Source: Novispirillum itersonii
Lineage (GTDB): Bacteria > Pseudomonadota > Alphaproteobacteria > Rhodospirillales > Rhodospirillaceae
Direction of reading: 5' to 3'
Length of the DNA stretch: 64,000 nt
Assembly (NCBI RefSeq): GCF_014205675.1
Contig: NZ_JACIIX010000010.1
Location: 1-64,000, forward strand
Shown: one piece after another, positions 34,038 to 43,614 of the stretch
How the letters are laid out: each line of letters starts with the position of its first letter
Numbering within the stretch: the first letter of the stretch is position 1
Notes under the pieces: generated by a model
The model's input: the letters and a program-made list of their open reading frames with translations, nothing else
What the model was told of the DNA's origin: nothing
Database searches by the model: none
Position numbers and translations under genes: made by a program

Positions 34038-35818
34038 TAATTTATGTCCGGTGCCCCCTCCCCGGTCTGGGCCTGCCACATCCGGGCATACAGGCCCTGC
34101 CGGGCCAGCAGCTCCGCGTGGGGGCCCTGTTCCCGCAGACGACCCCCGTCGAGCACCAGAATTCGGTCGGCGTCGCGGATGGTCCACAGGCGGTGGGCGA
34201 TCACCAGCACGGTCCGGCCCCGGCACAGGGCGGAAAGAGCCTCGCGCACCTGTGTTTCGCTGTCGAGGTCAAGGCTGGCGGTGGCCTCGTCGAGGATCAG
34301 CACCGGGGCATCCTTCAGCACGGCGCGGGCAATGGCCAGCCGCTGCTGTTCCCCGCCGGACAGCTGCCCGAGCACCGCCGGGGTCAGCACGGTGTCATAG
34401 CCCTCCGGCAGGGTCAGGATCCGGCTGTGGATGGCGGCGGTCATGGCGGCGGCCTCGACCTCGGCCTGCGGGGCGTCCGGGCGGCCGAGGCGGATGTTGT
34501 CCCGCACCGACAGCCCGAACAGCGAGACATCCTGTAACACCATGCTGACAGTGCGGTTCAGGGTGGCTTCATCCATATCGCGCAGATCGGTGCCGCCGAT
34601 GCGGATGGCCCCGGAGTCAACATCCCACAGCCGCGCCGCCAGCAGGGCCAGCGTGGTTTTTCCGGCCCCGGAAGGACCGACGAGGGCGGTGATGCTGCCG
34701 GCCGGCAGGGCGACGCTGATGCCGCACAGGGTTTCGTGCCGTCCGCCGGGGGGAACAGCCCCGTCGGCGGTGCCGTGGTGAGAGAAGTGAACGTCCTCGA
34801 AGCAGAGATCGGCCCCGGCGGGCGGCTGGCCCCGTGCGGGCAGCGGCAGCGCGGTTTCCGCCGCCACGGCGCGGAGACCGGCCAGCACACTGCGGGAGAA
34901 CCGCAGCTCCGCCAGAAAGGCGGCGACATCGCCGAGGGCGGCGGTCAGGCGCAGGGCGATCAGCAGGCTGATCGCCACCGGCAGGGCGGCGGTGCTTCCT
35001 GCTTCCGGTGGCAGGGTCAGGACGGCGGTGGCAATCACCGCCACCAGCCCCAGATTCAGCAGAAGACCATAGACGGTCAGGGCCGGGGCCGGGGCGGCCT
35101 CGGTCTTCATGCTGGCCTGCCGCAGCCGGTCGAGGGTGGTATGGGCGTGGGCCCGCCGGGTCCGGGCGGGATCGAAGAAGGCCAGATCCCGGGCTCCGGC
35201 GGCGGTCTCGGTAACGGCGACCACCGCCTGTTCACGCAGCCCGGTGACGGCGGCCCCGGCGCGGTCCAGCAGGCGGTAACTCCACGGGATGCTGAGGAAG
35301 GCCAGCGGCACCGACAGGGCCTGTACCACGGCCAGCCGCCAGTCCAGCCACAGCAGCAGGCCCCACAGCAGCAGCGGGAAGGCGACCCCGGCGACGATCA
35401 GCCCCCAGACATGGGTGATGATGTCCTGATACAGCCCGAAGCGGGCGGTCAGCAGATCGGCCAGTGCCCCCTGCCGCCACGACAGGATCCGCCCGGCGGG
35501 GATCCGGGTCAGGTGATTGGCGAGCCGCAGCCGGGTCTGGCTGACCATCTGATAGGTGGCGCTGAAGTTGTCGTTCATCGCTGTGGTCTTGACGGCGCAG
35601 CCGATGACCAGTCCGGCCACCGTCAGCCCGGCCAGCAGTGCCCCCAGCAGCAGCGGCGGCAGCCCGGCAGAGGCCAGCGCCGGGACCGCCGCCAGCAGGG
35701 CCCAGGGCAGCGCATCGGTCACGGCGCCAAGGCTGCTGAACAGCATGCCCCGCCACAGGCGGGGATCCTCCTGCCCGGCCAGATCAAAGCCAAGGCGGGA
35801 CAGTATCAGGTGTCGCAT
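34037..35818 (-). CDS. Fused ABC transporter (permease plus ATPase), siderophore type, second half
   Basis: The 593-residue half-transporter has six predicted membrane segments (residues about 20-300) and a C-terminal ATPase with Walker A GPSGAGKTT, Q-loop VLQDVSLFGLSVRDN, signature LSGGEQQRLAIARA and Walker B VLILDEATASLD. It overlaps the preceding ABC gene by 13 bases, so they probably form a heterodimer like YbtP/YbtQ or IrtA/IrtB. Those import iron-siderophore across the inner membrane although they have exporter architecture. The linked receptor and AraC genes support siderophore uptake; export is the alternative. Confidence 0.88.
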   Translation of the reverse strand: MRHLILSRLGFDLAGQEDPRLWRGMLFSSLGAVTDALPWALLAAVPALASAGLPPLLLGALLAGLTVAGLVIGCAVKTTAMNDNFSATYQMVSQTRLRLANHLTRIPAGRILSWRQGALADLLTARFGLYQDIITHVWGLIVAGVAFPLLLWGLLLWLDWRLAVVQALSVPLAFLSIPWSYRLLDRAGAAVTGLREQAVVAVTETAAGARDLAFFDPARTRRAHAHTTLDRLRQASMKTEAAPAPALTVYGLLLNLGLVAVIATAVLTLPPEAGSTAALPVAISLLIALRLTAALGDVAAFLAELRFSRSVLAGLRAVAAETALPLPARGQPPAGADLCFEDVHFSHHGTADGAVPPGGRHETLCGISVALPAGSITALVGPSGAGKTTLALLAARLWDVDSGAIRIGGTDLRDMDEATLNRTVSMVLQDVSLFGLSVRDNIRLGRPDAPQAEVEAAAMTAAIHSRILTLPEGYDTVLTPAVLGQLSGGEQQRLAIARAVLKDAPVLILDEATASLDLDSETQVREALSALCRGRTVLVIAHRLWTIRDADRILVLDGGRLREQGPHAELLARQGLYARMWQAQTGEGAPDIN

Positions 35819-37644
35819 CGGTCGGTCTCCGTCCGGGCGCGCAGACTCCAGTCGTCAGTGCGGGCCTGTCCCGCCCACAGGCGGCTGTAGGTGGGGGATG
35901 TGGTCAAAAGCTGGCTGTGCGGGCCGCAGGCGGTCAGGCGGCCGGACTCCAGCACCACGATCTGGTCGGCGGTTTCCAGCCCGCGCAGGCGGTGGGCGAT
36001 GACCAGAACGGTGCGGCCGCGCATCAGGGTGTGGAGGGCGGCGCGGATCTCCCGCTCCGCCATCGGGTCAACATGGGCGGTGGCCTCGTCCAGAATCAGG
36101 ATCGGGGCATCCTTCAGGAAGGCCCGGGCCAGCGCGATCCGCTGCCGTTCCCCGCCGGACAGCCGGGTGCCGTGGTCCCCGACCCGGGCGTCCAGACCGC
36201 CGGGCAGAGTGTCCAGCAGGGGGGCGGCCCCGGCGGCATGCAGGGCCGCTGTCAGGTCTGCATCGCTGGCACCGGGGCGGGCCATGCGCAGGCTGTCGCG
36301 CAGGCTGCCGTCAAACAGGACAGGATCCTGAAACACCACGGCGATCCGGGACCGCAGATCCTGCAACGACAGGGCCCGCAGGTCGGTGCCGCCAAGCCGG
36401 ATCTGCCCGCCGGAGCAGTCATCCAGCCGGGCGGCCAGCCGGGCCAGCGTGGTCTTGCCCGCCCCGGACGGACCGACGATCACCGTGGTGGTGCCGGGGG
36501 CGGCGGTGAAGGAGACCCGGTCAAGCAGACAGTGGCCGCCACCCTGCCCTGCTTCCGGGGCGGCGTGGAAGGAAACCGCGTCAAAAGTCAGGGTGGTGTC
36601 CTGCGGCAGCGGGGCCGGGGGGACCGGATCCGGCATCCCCGGCAGGGCCAGCAGGGCATTGATCCGCCCGGCGCTGGCCTGTAACGCCCGCAGGCCATGC
36701 AGGGCCAGCACCGCCCGCCCCAGCGGCAGCAGCGTGGTGCCGCCGACGGCGACAAACAGCAGCAGCCGGTCCGCAGGCAGCGCCCCGGAGGCATAGAGCG
36801 GCAGGCCCGCCGCCAGGACCACCATCGGCGGGTAGGTCATGCTCATGCCGAAAACGGCATAGGGGGCGGCGGCCCGGCGGGTGATGGCGGCGGCGAGCTG
36901 ACTGACGGCGGTGATTGCCCCATGGACCTGTGACAGGGTATCGGCCTGCCGGTTGAAGGCGCGCAGGGTCACCAGCCCGCGCACATAGGCGGCCAGCGCG
37001 GTCCCGGCCTCGGCCTCGGCGGCAATCCAGCGGGCGTACTGGTCGGCCGATCCCCCCGCCATCCGCCATTGCGCCAGCACCGCCAGCGGCAGCAGGGCCA
37101 GCACCGCCAGAGTCAGCCGCCAGTCCACCGCCAGCAGGACGGCGGTGGCGGCGACCGGCAGCAGCAGCCCGGTGACAACATCGGGCAGAGTGTGGCCGAG
37201 AACACCGTTCAGGCGGCCGACATCCTCCATGACCGTGCGTTTCAGGGCGGCGGCCTTTCCGTCCAGCCGCAGCAGCGGCAGGCGGGCGATATGGTCAATC
37301 AGCCGGTGCCGCAGCCGGGTTTCCGCCGCAAAGGCAATGTGGTGCGCCAGCAGCAGGGTCGCGCCCTGACAGACGGTACGGGCCATGACGCACAGCAGCG
37401 TCAGCCCGGCGAGGGCCAGCAGCAGCGCCGGGTCTGCCCCGGGTGTGGCTCCGGCTCCGGCAAACGGCGCGGTGCCGAGGAGAAGTGCTCCGATCGCCCA
37501 CACCAGCCCGTAGGGGGCCAGCTCCAGCAGGGCGGTCAGGGCGGACAGGCCAAGGGTCAGGCCCAGCCGGAGACGGTCCGGGGCGAGGGCGTCGGCGAAT
37601 CCTGAAACAGGCGGTGGGGGAACCGGGGGAGAGGTGGAAGGCAT
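35806..37644 (-). CDS. Fused ABC transporter (permease plus ATPase), siderophore type, first half
   Basis: The 612-residue half-transporter has an N-terminal six-helix membrane domain (residues about 30-310) and an ATPase with Walker A GPSGAGKTTLARLA, Q-loop VFQDPVLFDGSLRD, signature LSGGERQRIALARAF and Walker B ILILDEATAHVD. It is encoded ahead of, and overlapping, its probable partner. The start at 37644 was chosen for family length; no strong ribosome site is seen and longer frames exist. It is divergent from the TonB-dependent receptor gene, so the shared 300-bp region should control uptake at both membranes. Confidence 0.87.
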   Translation of the reverse strand: MPSTSPPVPPPPVSGFADALAPDRLRLGLTLGLSALTALLELAPYGLVWAIGALLLGTAPFAGAGATPGADPALLLALAGLTLLCVMARTVCQGATLLLAHHIAFAAETRLRHRLIDHIARLPLLRLDGKAAALKRTVMEDVGRLNGVLGHTLPDVVTGLLLPVAATAVLLAVDWRLTLAVLALLPLAVLAQWRMAGGSADQYARWIAAEAEAGTALAAYVRGLVTLRAFNRQADTLSQVHGAITAVSQLAAAITRRAAAPYAVFGMSMTYPPMVVLAAGLPLYASGALPADRLLLFVAVGGTTLLPLGRAVLALHGLRALQASAGRINALLALPGMPDPVPPAPLPQDTTLTFDAVSFHAAPEAGQGGGHCLLDRVSFTAAPGTTTVIVGPSGAGKTTLARLAARLDDCSGGQIRLGGTDLRALSLQDLRSRIAVVFQDPVLFDGSLRDSLRMARPGASDADLTAALHAAGAAPLLDTLPGGLDARVGDHGTRLSGGERQRIALARAFLKDAPILILDEATAHVDPMAEREIRAALHTLMRGRTVLVIAHRLRGLETADQIVVLESGRLTACGPHSQLLTTSPTYSRLWAGQARTDDWSLRARTETDRCDT

Positions 37645-37879
37645 CGGGGCTGTGGTCCGGGGTGGTGGAGGCCTGAGGCCGGTGTGGCGGATGCTACGGG
37701 GCGATCCGGCGGGCAGCCACGGTCCAGACTTTCGATTTCCGGGAAATTCCTTTCGGTTTTTGTCCCGGGGCTGGCCGCTGTGGCGGCAGCGGTGCATGGT
37801 GTGCGCCGCCGGTTCCGTCCCGTGGCCGCACGGCACTGCGGGGCGAATACGGCGGATGACGGCGGGATCTGCCTGATTT

Positions 37880-37900
37880 ATGCAATTGAGACTTAATTGC
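37880..37900. promoter_or_regulatory. Iron-box-like inverted repeat before the TonB-dependent receptor gene
   Basis: ATGCAATTGAG at 37880 matches the first 11 bases of the AraC-upstream element at 10 positions. The site also contains the inverted repeat GCAATT-N7-AATTGC (37882-37900). It is the only AT-rich part of the divergent region 37645-37944; the rest shows nothing coding. Confidence 0.55.
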
Positions 37901-37944
37901 TTTAATGGGCCGATCGGACATCACAGCATGGAGGACAGGGTACG

Positions 37945-40227
37945 ATGCGCAGCCTGAAGAGTGACCGGCCTATGGGGGGAATGACCCGCCGGATCAAGAC
38001 GGTGGCCCTGAGCGGGGTGGCCTTCAGTGGAGTGGCCCTGAGCGGAGGTCTGGAACCGGGACTGTTCGGACCGGGGATGGCGGTGGCGCAGACCGTGCCG
38101 TCATCCCAGTCGCCAGCGGTGCTGGCCCCGGTCACCGTCACCGCCCAGAAGCGGACGGAAGACGCCGCCGCTGTGCCGATCAGCATGGATGTGCGCAGCG
38201 GCGACAGGCTGGAGGAGCAGCGGATCCTTCAGACCCCCGATCTGCTGCGGTCGTCCCCCAATGCCCATATGAACGGCGGCGCCACCGGTGCCGCCTATAC
38301 CCCGTATATGGCAATCCGTGGGGTCGGTTCCGACCTCAACGATGCCGAAGCCTCGATCGGTATGTTCGTCGATGGGGTGCCGGTCAGTGATACTCAGTCC
38401 TACACCAGCGGCCTGCTGGATATGGAGCGGGTGGAAATTCTGCGCGGCCCGCAGGGGACGCTGTATGGCCGCAACACCCTTGGCGGGTCGGTCAATCTGG
38501 TGTCGCGCAAGGCGGACCCGACCCGGACCGAAGGCCGGATGACCGCCGGATACGGCAGCTTCGGCCAGATCCGGCTGGAGGGGATGGTCAATGCGCCGGT
38601 GGTGCCGGGTACCTCGGCGGTCCGTCTTGCGATATCGCAAGATCGCAGCGACGGCTATACCGATAACCGCGCCGCCGGGACCAAAAACGCCAATGCCCGC
38701 ACCGCGACGCAGGCCCGGGGCAGCGTGACGGCCGAGGTGAACGACAGCACCCGGCTGATGCTGAGCGTTGACGGGCAGACCCAGACATTCCGCGACGGGG
38801 TTTCGCAGACCCTCGCCTCCTTCCGGGCCGGGGATGACGGCGTCAGCGTTGACAACCCGTTCCATGGAGAGATGAAAAGCCTCGGCGGGCGGGCGGAGCT
38901 GACCCACGATCTGGCCGGGGGCTACACCCTGACCAGTCTGACCGGGCTGCGCCGTCAGGATACGGACTATGCCGGGCGCTCCGCCCCGACCTCCTACTTT
39001 GCGCCGACCAATGCCCAGATGCAGGCATTCGGGGTGACGGGCTATGACCATCGGTTCAACAACCCGTTTGAAGGGTCGTTTTCCCAGATGACGCAGGAAC
39101 TGCGGCTGACCTCGCCGGAGACCGGGCCGCTCCGCTATGTGCTGGGGGCCTATGGCGAGGTGTCGCGCAGCGAACGCACCTACGGGGCGGAAAGCAGCTG
39201 GCAGAACAATGCGGTGCTGTCCGGCACCGGGGTGTCGCTGTCGATGGACGGCACCACCGACACCCGGGCGGCGGCAGTGTTCGGCGACGGGTCCTATGCC
39301 CTGACCGAGGCGTGGGATGTGTTCGGCGGGCTGCGGGTCGGGTATGAGGAAAAGGACTACCAGTACCGCCTCGGCTCAACCAATGCCTCCTACACAGCCC
39401 TGATGCTGAACACGGTGGCCCGGGCCTATGACGACAGCCTGAGTGCCACCTACGCCACGCCCAAGGCCGGGCTGCGCTATCATCTGGATGATGACAACAG
39501 CGTCTTCGGCAGTGTCAGTCAGGGTTATAAGTCCGGGGGCTTTAACAACGGGCTGATCTATCCGTCCTCTCCCAGCGAATTTGCTGAGGAACGGCTGACC
39601 AACTATGAAGTCGGGATGAAAAACAGCCTGTTCGGCGGGCGGCTGCGGCTCGACAGTGCCCTGTTCTATATCGACTGGAAAGACCAGCAGGTTCTGGCCT
39701 TTGACAGTGCGGCCCAGTCCACCTCAACCGTTAATGCCTCGCGCAGCCGGTCTTACGGTGGGGAACTGTCCGGCGAGGTTCAGCTTGGCGATGGCTGGCG
39801 GGCGGCTCTTGGGGTCGGCTATGCCGATGCCACCTATGTGGATTTCAAGAATGCCCCGGCCACCGGCGGCACCGGATCACGGGATGCCAGCGGCAAGCAG
39901 CAGCAGTACCATTCCAAGCTGACCGGCACCGCCGAGCTGGGCTATGACTGGTCGCTGGGTGTCGGGGATCTGACCGGCTCCGCCGCGCTGGGCTACCGCT
40001 ATCGCTCCAAATCCTATTTCGATGTCAACAACACCATCGCGCAGGACGGTTACGGGGTGGTGGATGCCCGCATCGGGGTGGAGAACGACCACTACGGCGT
40101 GCACCTGTGGGGCCGCAACCTGACCGATGAACGTTACATCGTGTCAGGGGCCGATCTCGGCAACGGTGTGCTGGTCAGTCAGGGCGAACCGCTGGCGGTC
40201 GGCATCAGTGGCACGGTCCGCTTCTAA
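37945..40227 (+). CDS. TonB-dependent siderophore receptor
   Basis: The 760-residue outer-membrane receptor starts with a long signal peptide ending near AVAQ (residue about 49) and a TonB-box region around VLAPVTVTAQKR. The plug domain has RGVGSDLNDAEASIGMFVDGV and VEILRGPQGTLYGRNTLGGSVNLVSRK. The barrel shows FGSVSQGYKSGGFNNGL and a C-terminal NLTDERYI then terminal phenylalanine (GISGTVRF). The sequence style is that of FyuA/FptA-like receptors. The divergent ABC pair and AraC regulators indicate ferric-siderophore uptake; no siderophore biosynthesis genes are in the window, so it may use a foreign siderophore. Its last 84 bases overlap the convergent TPR gene. Confidence 0.92.
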   Translation: MRSLKSDRPMGGMTRRIKTVALSGVAFSGVALSGGLEPGLFGPGMAVAQTVPSSQSPAVLAPVTVTAQKRTEDAAAVPISMDVRSGDRLEEQRILQTPDLLRSSPNAHMNGGATGAAYTPYMAIRGVGSDLNDAEASIGMFVDGVPVSDTQSYTSGLLDMERVEILRGPQGTLYGRNTLGGSVNLVSRKADPTRTEGRMTAGYGSFGQIRLEGMVNAPVVPGTSAVRLAISQDRSDGYTDNRAAGTKNANARTATQARGSVTAEVNDSTRLMLSVDGQTQTFRDGVSQTLASFRAGDDGVSVDNPFHGEMKSLGGRAELTHDLAGGYTLTSLTGLRRQDTDYAGRSAPTSYFAPTNAQMQAFGVTGYDHRFNNPFEGSFSQMTQELRLTSPETGPLRYVLGAYGEVSRSERTYGAESSWQNNAVLSGTGVSLSMDGTTDTRAAAVFGDGSYALTEAWDVFGGLRVGYEEKDYQYRLGSTNASYTALMLNTVARAYDDSLSATYATPKAGLRYHLDDDNSVFGSVSQGYKSGGFNNGLIYPSSPSEFAEERLTNYEVGMKNSLFGGRLRLDSALFYIDWKDQQVLAFDSAAQSTSTVNASRSRSYGGELSGEVQLGDGWRAALGVGYADATYVDFKNAPATGGTGSRDASGKQQQYHSKLTGTAELGYDWSLGVGDLTGSAALGYRYRSKSYFDVNNTIAQDGYGVVDARIGVENDHYGVHLWGRNLTDERYIVSGADLGNGVLVSQGEPLAVGISGTVRF

Positions 40228-41994
40228 CCGCTGGAGGACGGCGTTGGTCAGGGATTGGAACACACTGTCCCAGTCCCCCGGCTGCGGCTGACGGAACAGC
40301 CGCAGCGACGGATACCACGGGCTGTCGTCCCGGTCCGTCAGCCAGCGCCAGTCCGGGATGGCGGGCAGCAGCACCCACACCGGCACCCCGAGCGACCCGG
40401 CCAGATGGGCGATGGCGGTGTCAACGGTGATCACCAGATCCAGCGCCGCGACGGTGGCGGCGGTTTCAGCAAAGTCGCCGCCGTCATAGTCCGGCCCCGG
40501 AGACTGGACCATGGGAGCGTCCCCCAGCTGTTCGCAGCCCGGACCCTTTTGCAGGCTGATCAGATGGACGCCCGGCAGCGCCGCCAGAGGGGCGAACCGC
40601 GACAGCGGGACCGAGCGGTTGCGGTCGTTGTGGTGGTTGGGGTTGCCCTGCCAGACAATGCCGATCCGCAGGCCCTGCTGTGGCAAGCGGGCGCGGAGTG
40701 TCCGCACCCGCTCCGGATCCGCCTGTAGCGCGGCAGGCGGAGGGATGGTGTCGAGAGTGGTCTTCAGAACCAGCGGCAGGCTGAGCAGCGGGCACTGGGC
40801 GCTGGGCGCGACCCCGGCAGGACGCGGGGCGTCGCGGGGGATGATCTGCACCGCTGGCCCGGCCAGTGGTGCCAGAACGGTTTCCAGCCCCGGCTGGACT
40901 TCCAGCACCACCGACCACCCCAGTGCCACCACCTGCGGCAGATAACGGGCAAACTGGAGGGTATCGCCCAGACCCTGTTCCGCCCACAGCAGCAGGGTTT
41001 GGCCGGAGGGGGCCCCCTCCCCCTGCCAGCGCGGCAGATGCTGGTGCCGGGCGGTGCCGCCGGGCCAGCCGGGGCAGCGCCAGCGCCATTCATAGTCCTG
41101 CCAGCCAGCCCTGAAATCGCCACACACCAACCGGGCCATGCCACGGTTGAAATGGGCCTCGGCCAGATCCGGCCGGAGGTCAAGGGCGGCGGTATAGGCC
41201 GTAATGGCTTCTTCGGTGCGGCCGACATCCATCAGGGCAAAGCCCCGGTTACAGAAGGCCTCGGCGCAGTCCGGTTGCAGGCTGAGGGCGGTGTCAAAGG
41301 CCTGAAGGGCCTCATCCGTCCGCCCGAGGGCTGCCAAAGCCGCCCCCCGGTCGCAGTGGAGGCGGGCGGAGTCCGGTTGCAGGCACAGGGCGGCGTCAAA
41401 GGCATCAACGGCGGCCTGTGTCTGCCCGAGCTGACGGCGGGCACTGCCGAGGCTGATATAGGCCTCGACCAGAGACGGGCGCAGGCAGAGGGCGGTTTCG
41501 CAGGCGGCGGCGGCCTCATCGGGGCGGCCAAGCGCCATCAGGGCCCGGCTGCGGTTGGAATGCCCTTCGGCATAGTCCGGGCGGATCTGTAACGCGGTTT
41601 CATAGGCGGTCAGCGCTTCGGCGGCCCGGCCGAGATCGAGCAGGACATTGCCCCGGTTGGACTGGGCCAGCACATGCTCCGGCGCCAGCCGCAGGGTGTC
41701 TTCATAGGCAGTCAGGGCGTCTTCAAGCTGATCGAGAGCCCTCAGGGCATTGCCGAGATTGCAGTGATAGGCCGGAACTGCGTCGTTCAGCGTGATGGCC
41801 TGTTCGATCAGCGCAGCGGCAGGACCGTGCTGGCCCCGCTGATAGTGGATGATCCCCAGCAGGTGCAGGGCATCCGGATGGTCAGGGGTGGCAGCAAGCG
41901 CCTGCCGGTAACAGGCCTCGGCCTGTTCGAGGTCTCCGGCCTGATGGCGGGCCATCCCGGTGGTCAACAGGGTGTGCAGTGTCTGGGGATCCAT
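40144..41994 (-). CDS. TPR-repeat protein with glycosyltransferase-9-like C-terminal domain
   Basis: The 616-residue protein has about nine tetratricopeptide repeats in residues 1-310 (for example AEACYRQALAATPDHPDALHLLGIIHYQRGQ, then repeated A-x-x-x-Y-x-x-A-L-x-L-x-P-D units). A GT-B-like region follows (LLLWAEQGLGDTLQFARYLPQV, RIGIVWQGNPNHHNDRNRSVPL, DLVITVDTAIAHLAGSLGVPVWVLLPAIPDWRWL). Related proteins are common in alphaproteobacteria and are presumed to act on surface polysaccharide or protein. Its C-terminal coding region overlaps the receptor gene end. The start at 41994 has no strong ribosome site. Confidence 0.83.
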   Translation of the reverse strand: MDPQTLHTLLTTGMARHQAGDLEQAEACYRQALAATPDHPDALHLLGIIHYQRGQHGPAAALIEQAITLNDAVPAYHCNLGNALRALDQLEDALTAYEDTLRLAPEHVLAQSNRGNVLLDLGRAAEALTAYETALQIRPDYAEGHSNRSRALMALGRPDEAAAACETALCLRPSLVEAYISLGSARRQLGQTQAAVDAFDAALCLQPDSARLHCDRGAALAALGRTDEALQAFDTALSLQPDCAEAFCNRGFALMDVGRTEEAITAYTAALDLRPDLAEAHFNRGMARLVCGDFRAGWQDYEWRWRCPGWPGGTARHQHLPRWQGEGAPSGQTLLLWAEQGLGDTLQFARYLPQVVALGWSVVLEVQPGLETVLAPLAGPAVQIIPRDAPRPAGVAPSAQCPLLSLPLVLKTTLDTIPPPAALQADPERVRTLRARLPQQGLRIGIVWQGNPNHHNDRNRSVPLSRFAPLAALPGVHLISLQKGPGCEQLGDAPMVQSPGPDYDGGDFAETAATVAALDLVITVDTAIAHLAGSLGVPVWVLLPAIPDWRWLTDRDDSPWYPSLRLFRQPQPGDWDSVFQSLTNAVLQRLEADRATDADRQRFALTDQHTVAEIGP

Positions 41995-42266
41995 TGGGGA
42001 CTGTCTCAAGATCGGCCTCTGTGCTGTTCCGGAACAGCAGGATGCCTGTAACCGCACCCTGAGGGAAACCTATTCAATAAAAAACTCCGGCACTAAAAAA
42101 GATTCCGGGAAACAGTCGGAGCCGGGGCGTGCCGGGGGCTGGATCACGCAGGTGTGACGGCCCTCCGGCCATTCCGGGATTGCCCGGGAGCGGTGGCTGC
42201 GGCAGGCTGAACCGGCCCGGACCGTTTTGTCCGGTGTTTTCTTTTACGGCAAGGACTCCCCCTTCC

Positions 42267-42875
42267 ATGACGTTGTCTCAGAACACTCCGGCAATTGATT
42301 ACTATTTCTCGCCAATGTCGCCGTTTGCCTATCTCGGGACCCCCCGGCTGATGGCGCTGGCCGCCCGGTACGGCTGCGCGGTGCGCTGTAAGCCGGTGCG
42401 GATCGGCGAGGTTTTTTCCGCCACCGGCGGGCTGCCGCTGGCGCAGCGCCCGGAGGCCCGGAAGGCTTACCGGCTGGTCGAGCTGACCCGGATCAGCCGC
42501 CGCCATGGGCTGCCGCTGACCCTGCATCCGGCCTTTTATCCCTGCGACGACACGCTGGCCGCCGGAGTGATTGTGGCGGCGGAGCAGGCCGGGGCCGATG
42601 CGCTGGCGGTCTCGCTGGCGCTGGGCCGAGGGCTGTGGGCGGAGGAGCGGAACATTGCCGATCCCGCCGAGGTCCGGGCGATTCTGACGGCGGCTGGTCT
42701 GGAGGCTGACGCCCTGCTGGCGGCTGCGGCAGAAGCTGAACCACAGCGGGTTGCCAATACGGCGGAGGCTTTGGCTGCCGGGGTGTTCGGCGCGCCGACC
42801 TATGTCTGGAAGGGCGAACTGTTCTGGGGGCAGGACCGTCTGGACTATCTGGAAGACGCTGTTGCCGCTGGATAA
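42267..42875 (+). CDS. DsbA-family 2-hydroxychromene-2-carboxylate isomerase-like protein
   Basis: The 202-residue protein has a thioredoxin-like/GST-kappa fold pattern: IDYYFSPMSPFAYLGTPRLMALAARYG at the start (the SPxSPxxY motif of HCCA isomerases), and GVFGAPTYVWKGELFWGQDRLDYLED at the end. HCCA isomerases act glutathione-dependently in naphthalene breakdown, but many homologues have unknown substrates, and no aromatic pathway is adjacent. AAGGA lies 11 bases before the ATG. The gene is monocistronic. Confidence 0.85.
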   Translation: MTLSQNTPAIDYYFSPMSPFAYLGTPRLMALAARYGCAVRCKPVRIGEVFSATGGLPLAQRPEARKAYRLVELTRISRRHGLPLTLHPAFYPCDDTLAAGVIVAAEQAGADALAVSLALGRGLWAEERNIADPAEVRAILTAAGLEADALLAAAAEAEPQRVANTAEALAAGVFGAPTYVWKGELFWGQDRLDYLEDAVAAG

Positions 42876-42960
42876 AAAGCGGAAAGATTCCTCGTCAGGA
42901 ATCATTATTCCCCGAGTCGGGGCCATCGGTCACCATCGAGTCGGGACCAGACTGTCCTGA

Positions 42961-42997
42961 AAAAAGAACGGCTGCCGGAGGAACCCCGGCAGCCGTT
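42961..42997 (-). terminator. Rho-independent terminator of the PCuAC gene
   Basis: On minus an 11-bp perfect stem (ACGGCTGCCGG / CCGGCAGCCGT) is followed by TTCTTTTTT. It lies 30 bases after the PCuAC stop. Confidence 0.9.
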
Positions 42998-43026
42998 GTG
43001 GCAACAAGACAGGCAGACCCGGTGGA

Positions 43027-43524
43027 TCAATGCGCCTTGTGGGCCTCCGCCGGAGTGGTGGTCAGCGGTTCCACCTTCACCTCGACGTCAACGCTGCCGG
43101 ACTTTTCGAAGGTCAGGGTCAGCGGGAATTTGTCATTTTCCTTCAGCGGCGCCTTCAGGCCGAACAGCATGACGTGCAGCCCGCCGGGTTCCAGCGCGAC
43201 GGTGCCGCCCGCCGGAATCTCGATCGCCTCAACCTGCCGCATCTTCATCACGCCGCCGTCCATGGTGTGGGTATGGAGTTCAGCGCGGTCAGCGGCGGTG
43301 GTCTTGGCGGCGATCAGACGGTCGGCTTCGCCGGAGTTGGTGATCTTCAGGAATGCGGCGCCGTTGGCGGCCATCCCGGCGGATGCCTTCGCCCACGGAT
43401 GACCGATGGCGAGCTTGCCGACGGTGTAGCCGTGGGCCAGTGCCCCGGCGGACAGGGTGACAGCGACGGCGGCGGCCAGCAGCGGGGCGGCGAGGCGGGA
43501 ACGGAAAGACAGCATGGTCATCAT
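43027..43524 (-). CDS. Periplasmic copper chaperone PCuAC
   Basis: The 165-residue protein has a signal peptide (cleavage near ALAHG, residue about 30) and a cupredoxin-like PCuAC domain. The copper-binding histidines and methionines appear as HTHTMDGGVMKM near residue 83 and GGLHVMLFG near 115. A histidine-containing tail (AEAHKAH) ends the protein. PCuAC delivers Cu(I) to cytochrome oxidase assembly. It is followed upstream by a DUF2946 gene, another copper-linked family. Confidence 0.93.
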   Translation of the reverse strand: MMTMLSFRSRLAAPLLAAAVAVTLSAGALAHGYTVGKLAIGHPWAKASAGMAANGAAFLKITNSGEADRLIAAKTTAADRAELHTHTMDGGVMKMRQVEAIEIPAGGTVALEPGGLHVMLFGLKAPLKENDKFPLTLTFEKSGSVDVEVKVEPLTTTPAEAHKAH

Positions 43525-43614
43525 CCTTAGATCGGTCCGGCGACAGGCCGGACCCTGACAGTTTCCCCGGCCCGGAAAGAGGTCCGGGCGGAGCCAGAGG
43601 GGGGGGCGGAACAG

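Noticed and set aside
41230-41900. DNA-level repeats in minus-strand gene
   Set aside because: The periodicity comes from tetratricopeptide repeats of about 34 codons and is not a separate repeat element.
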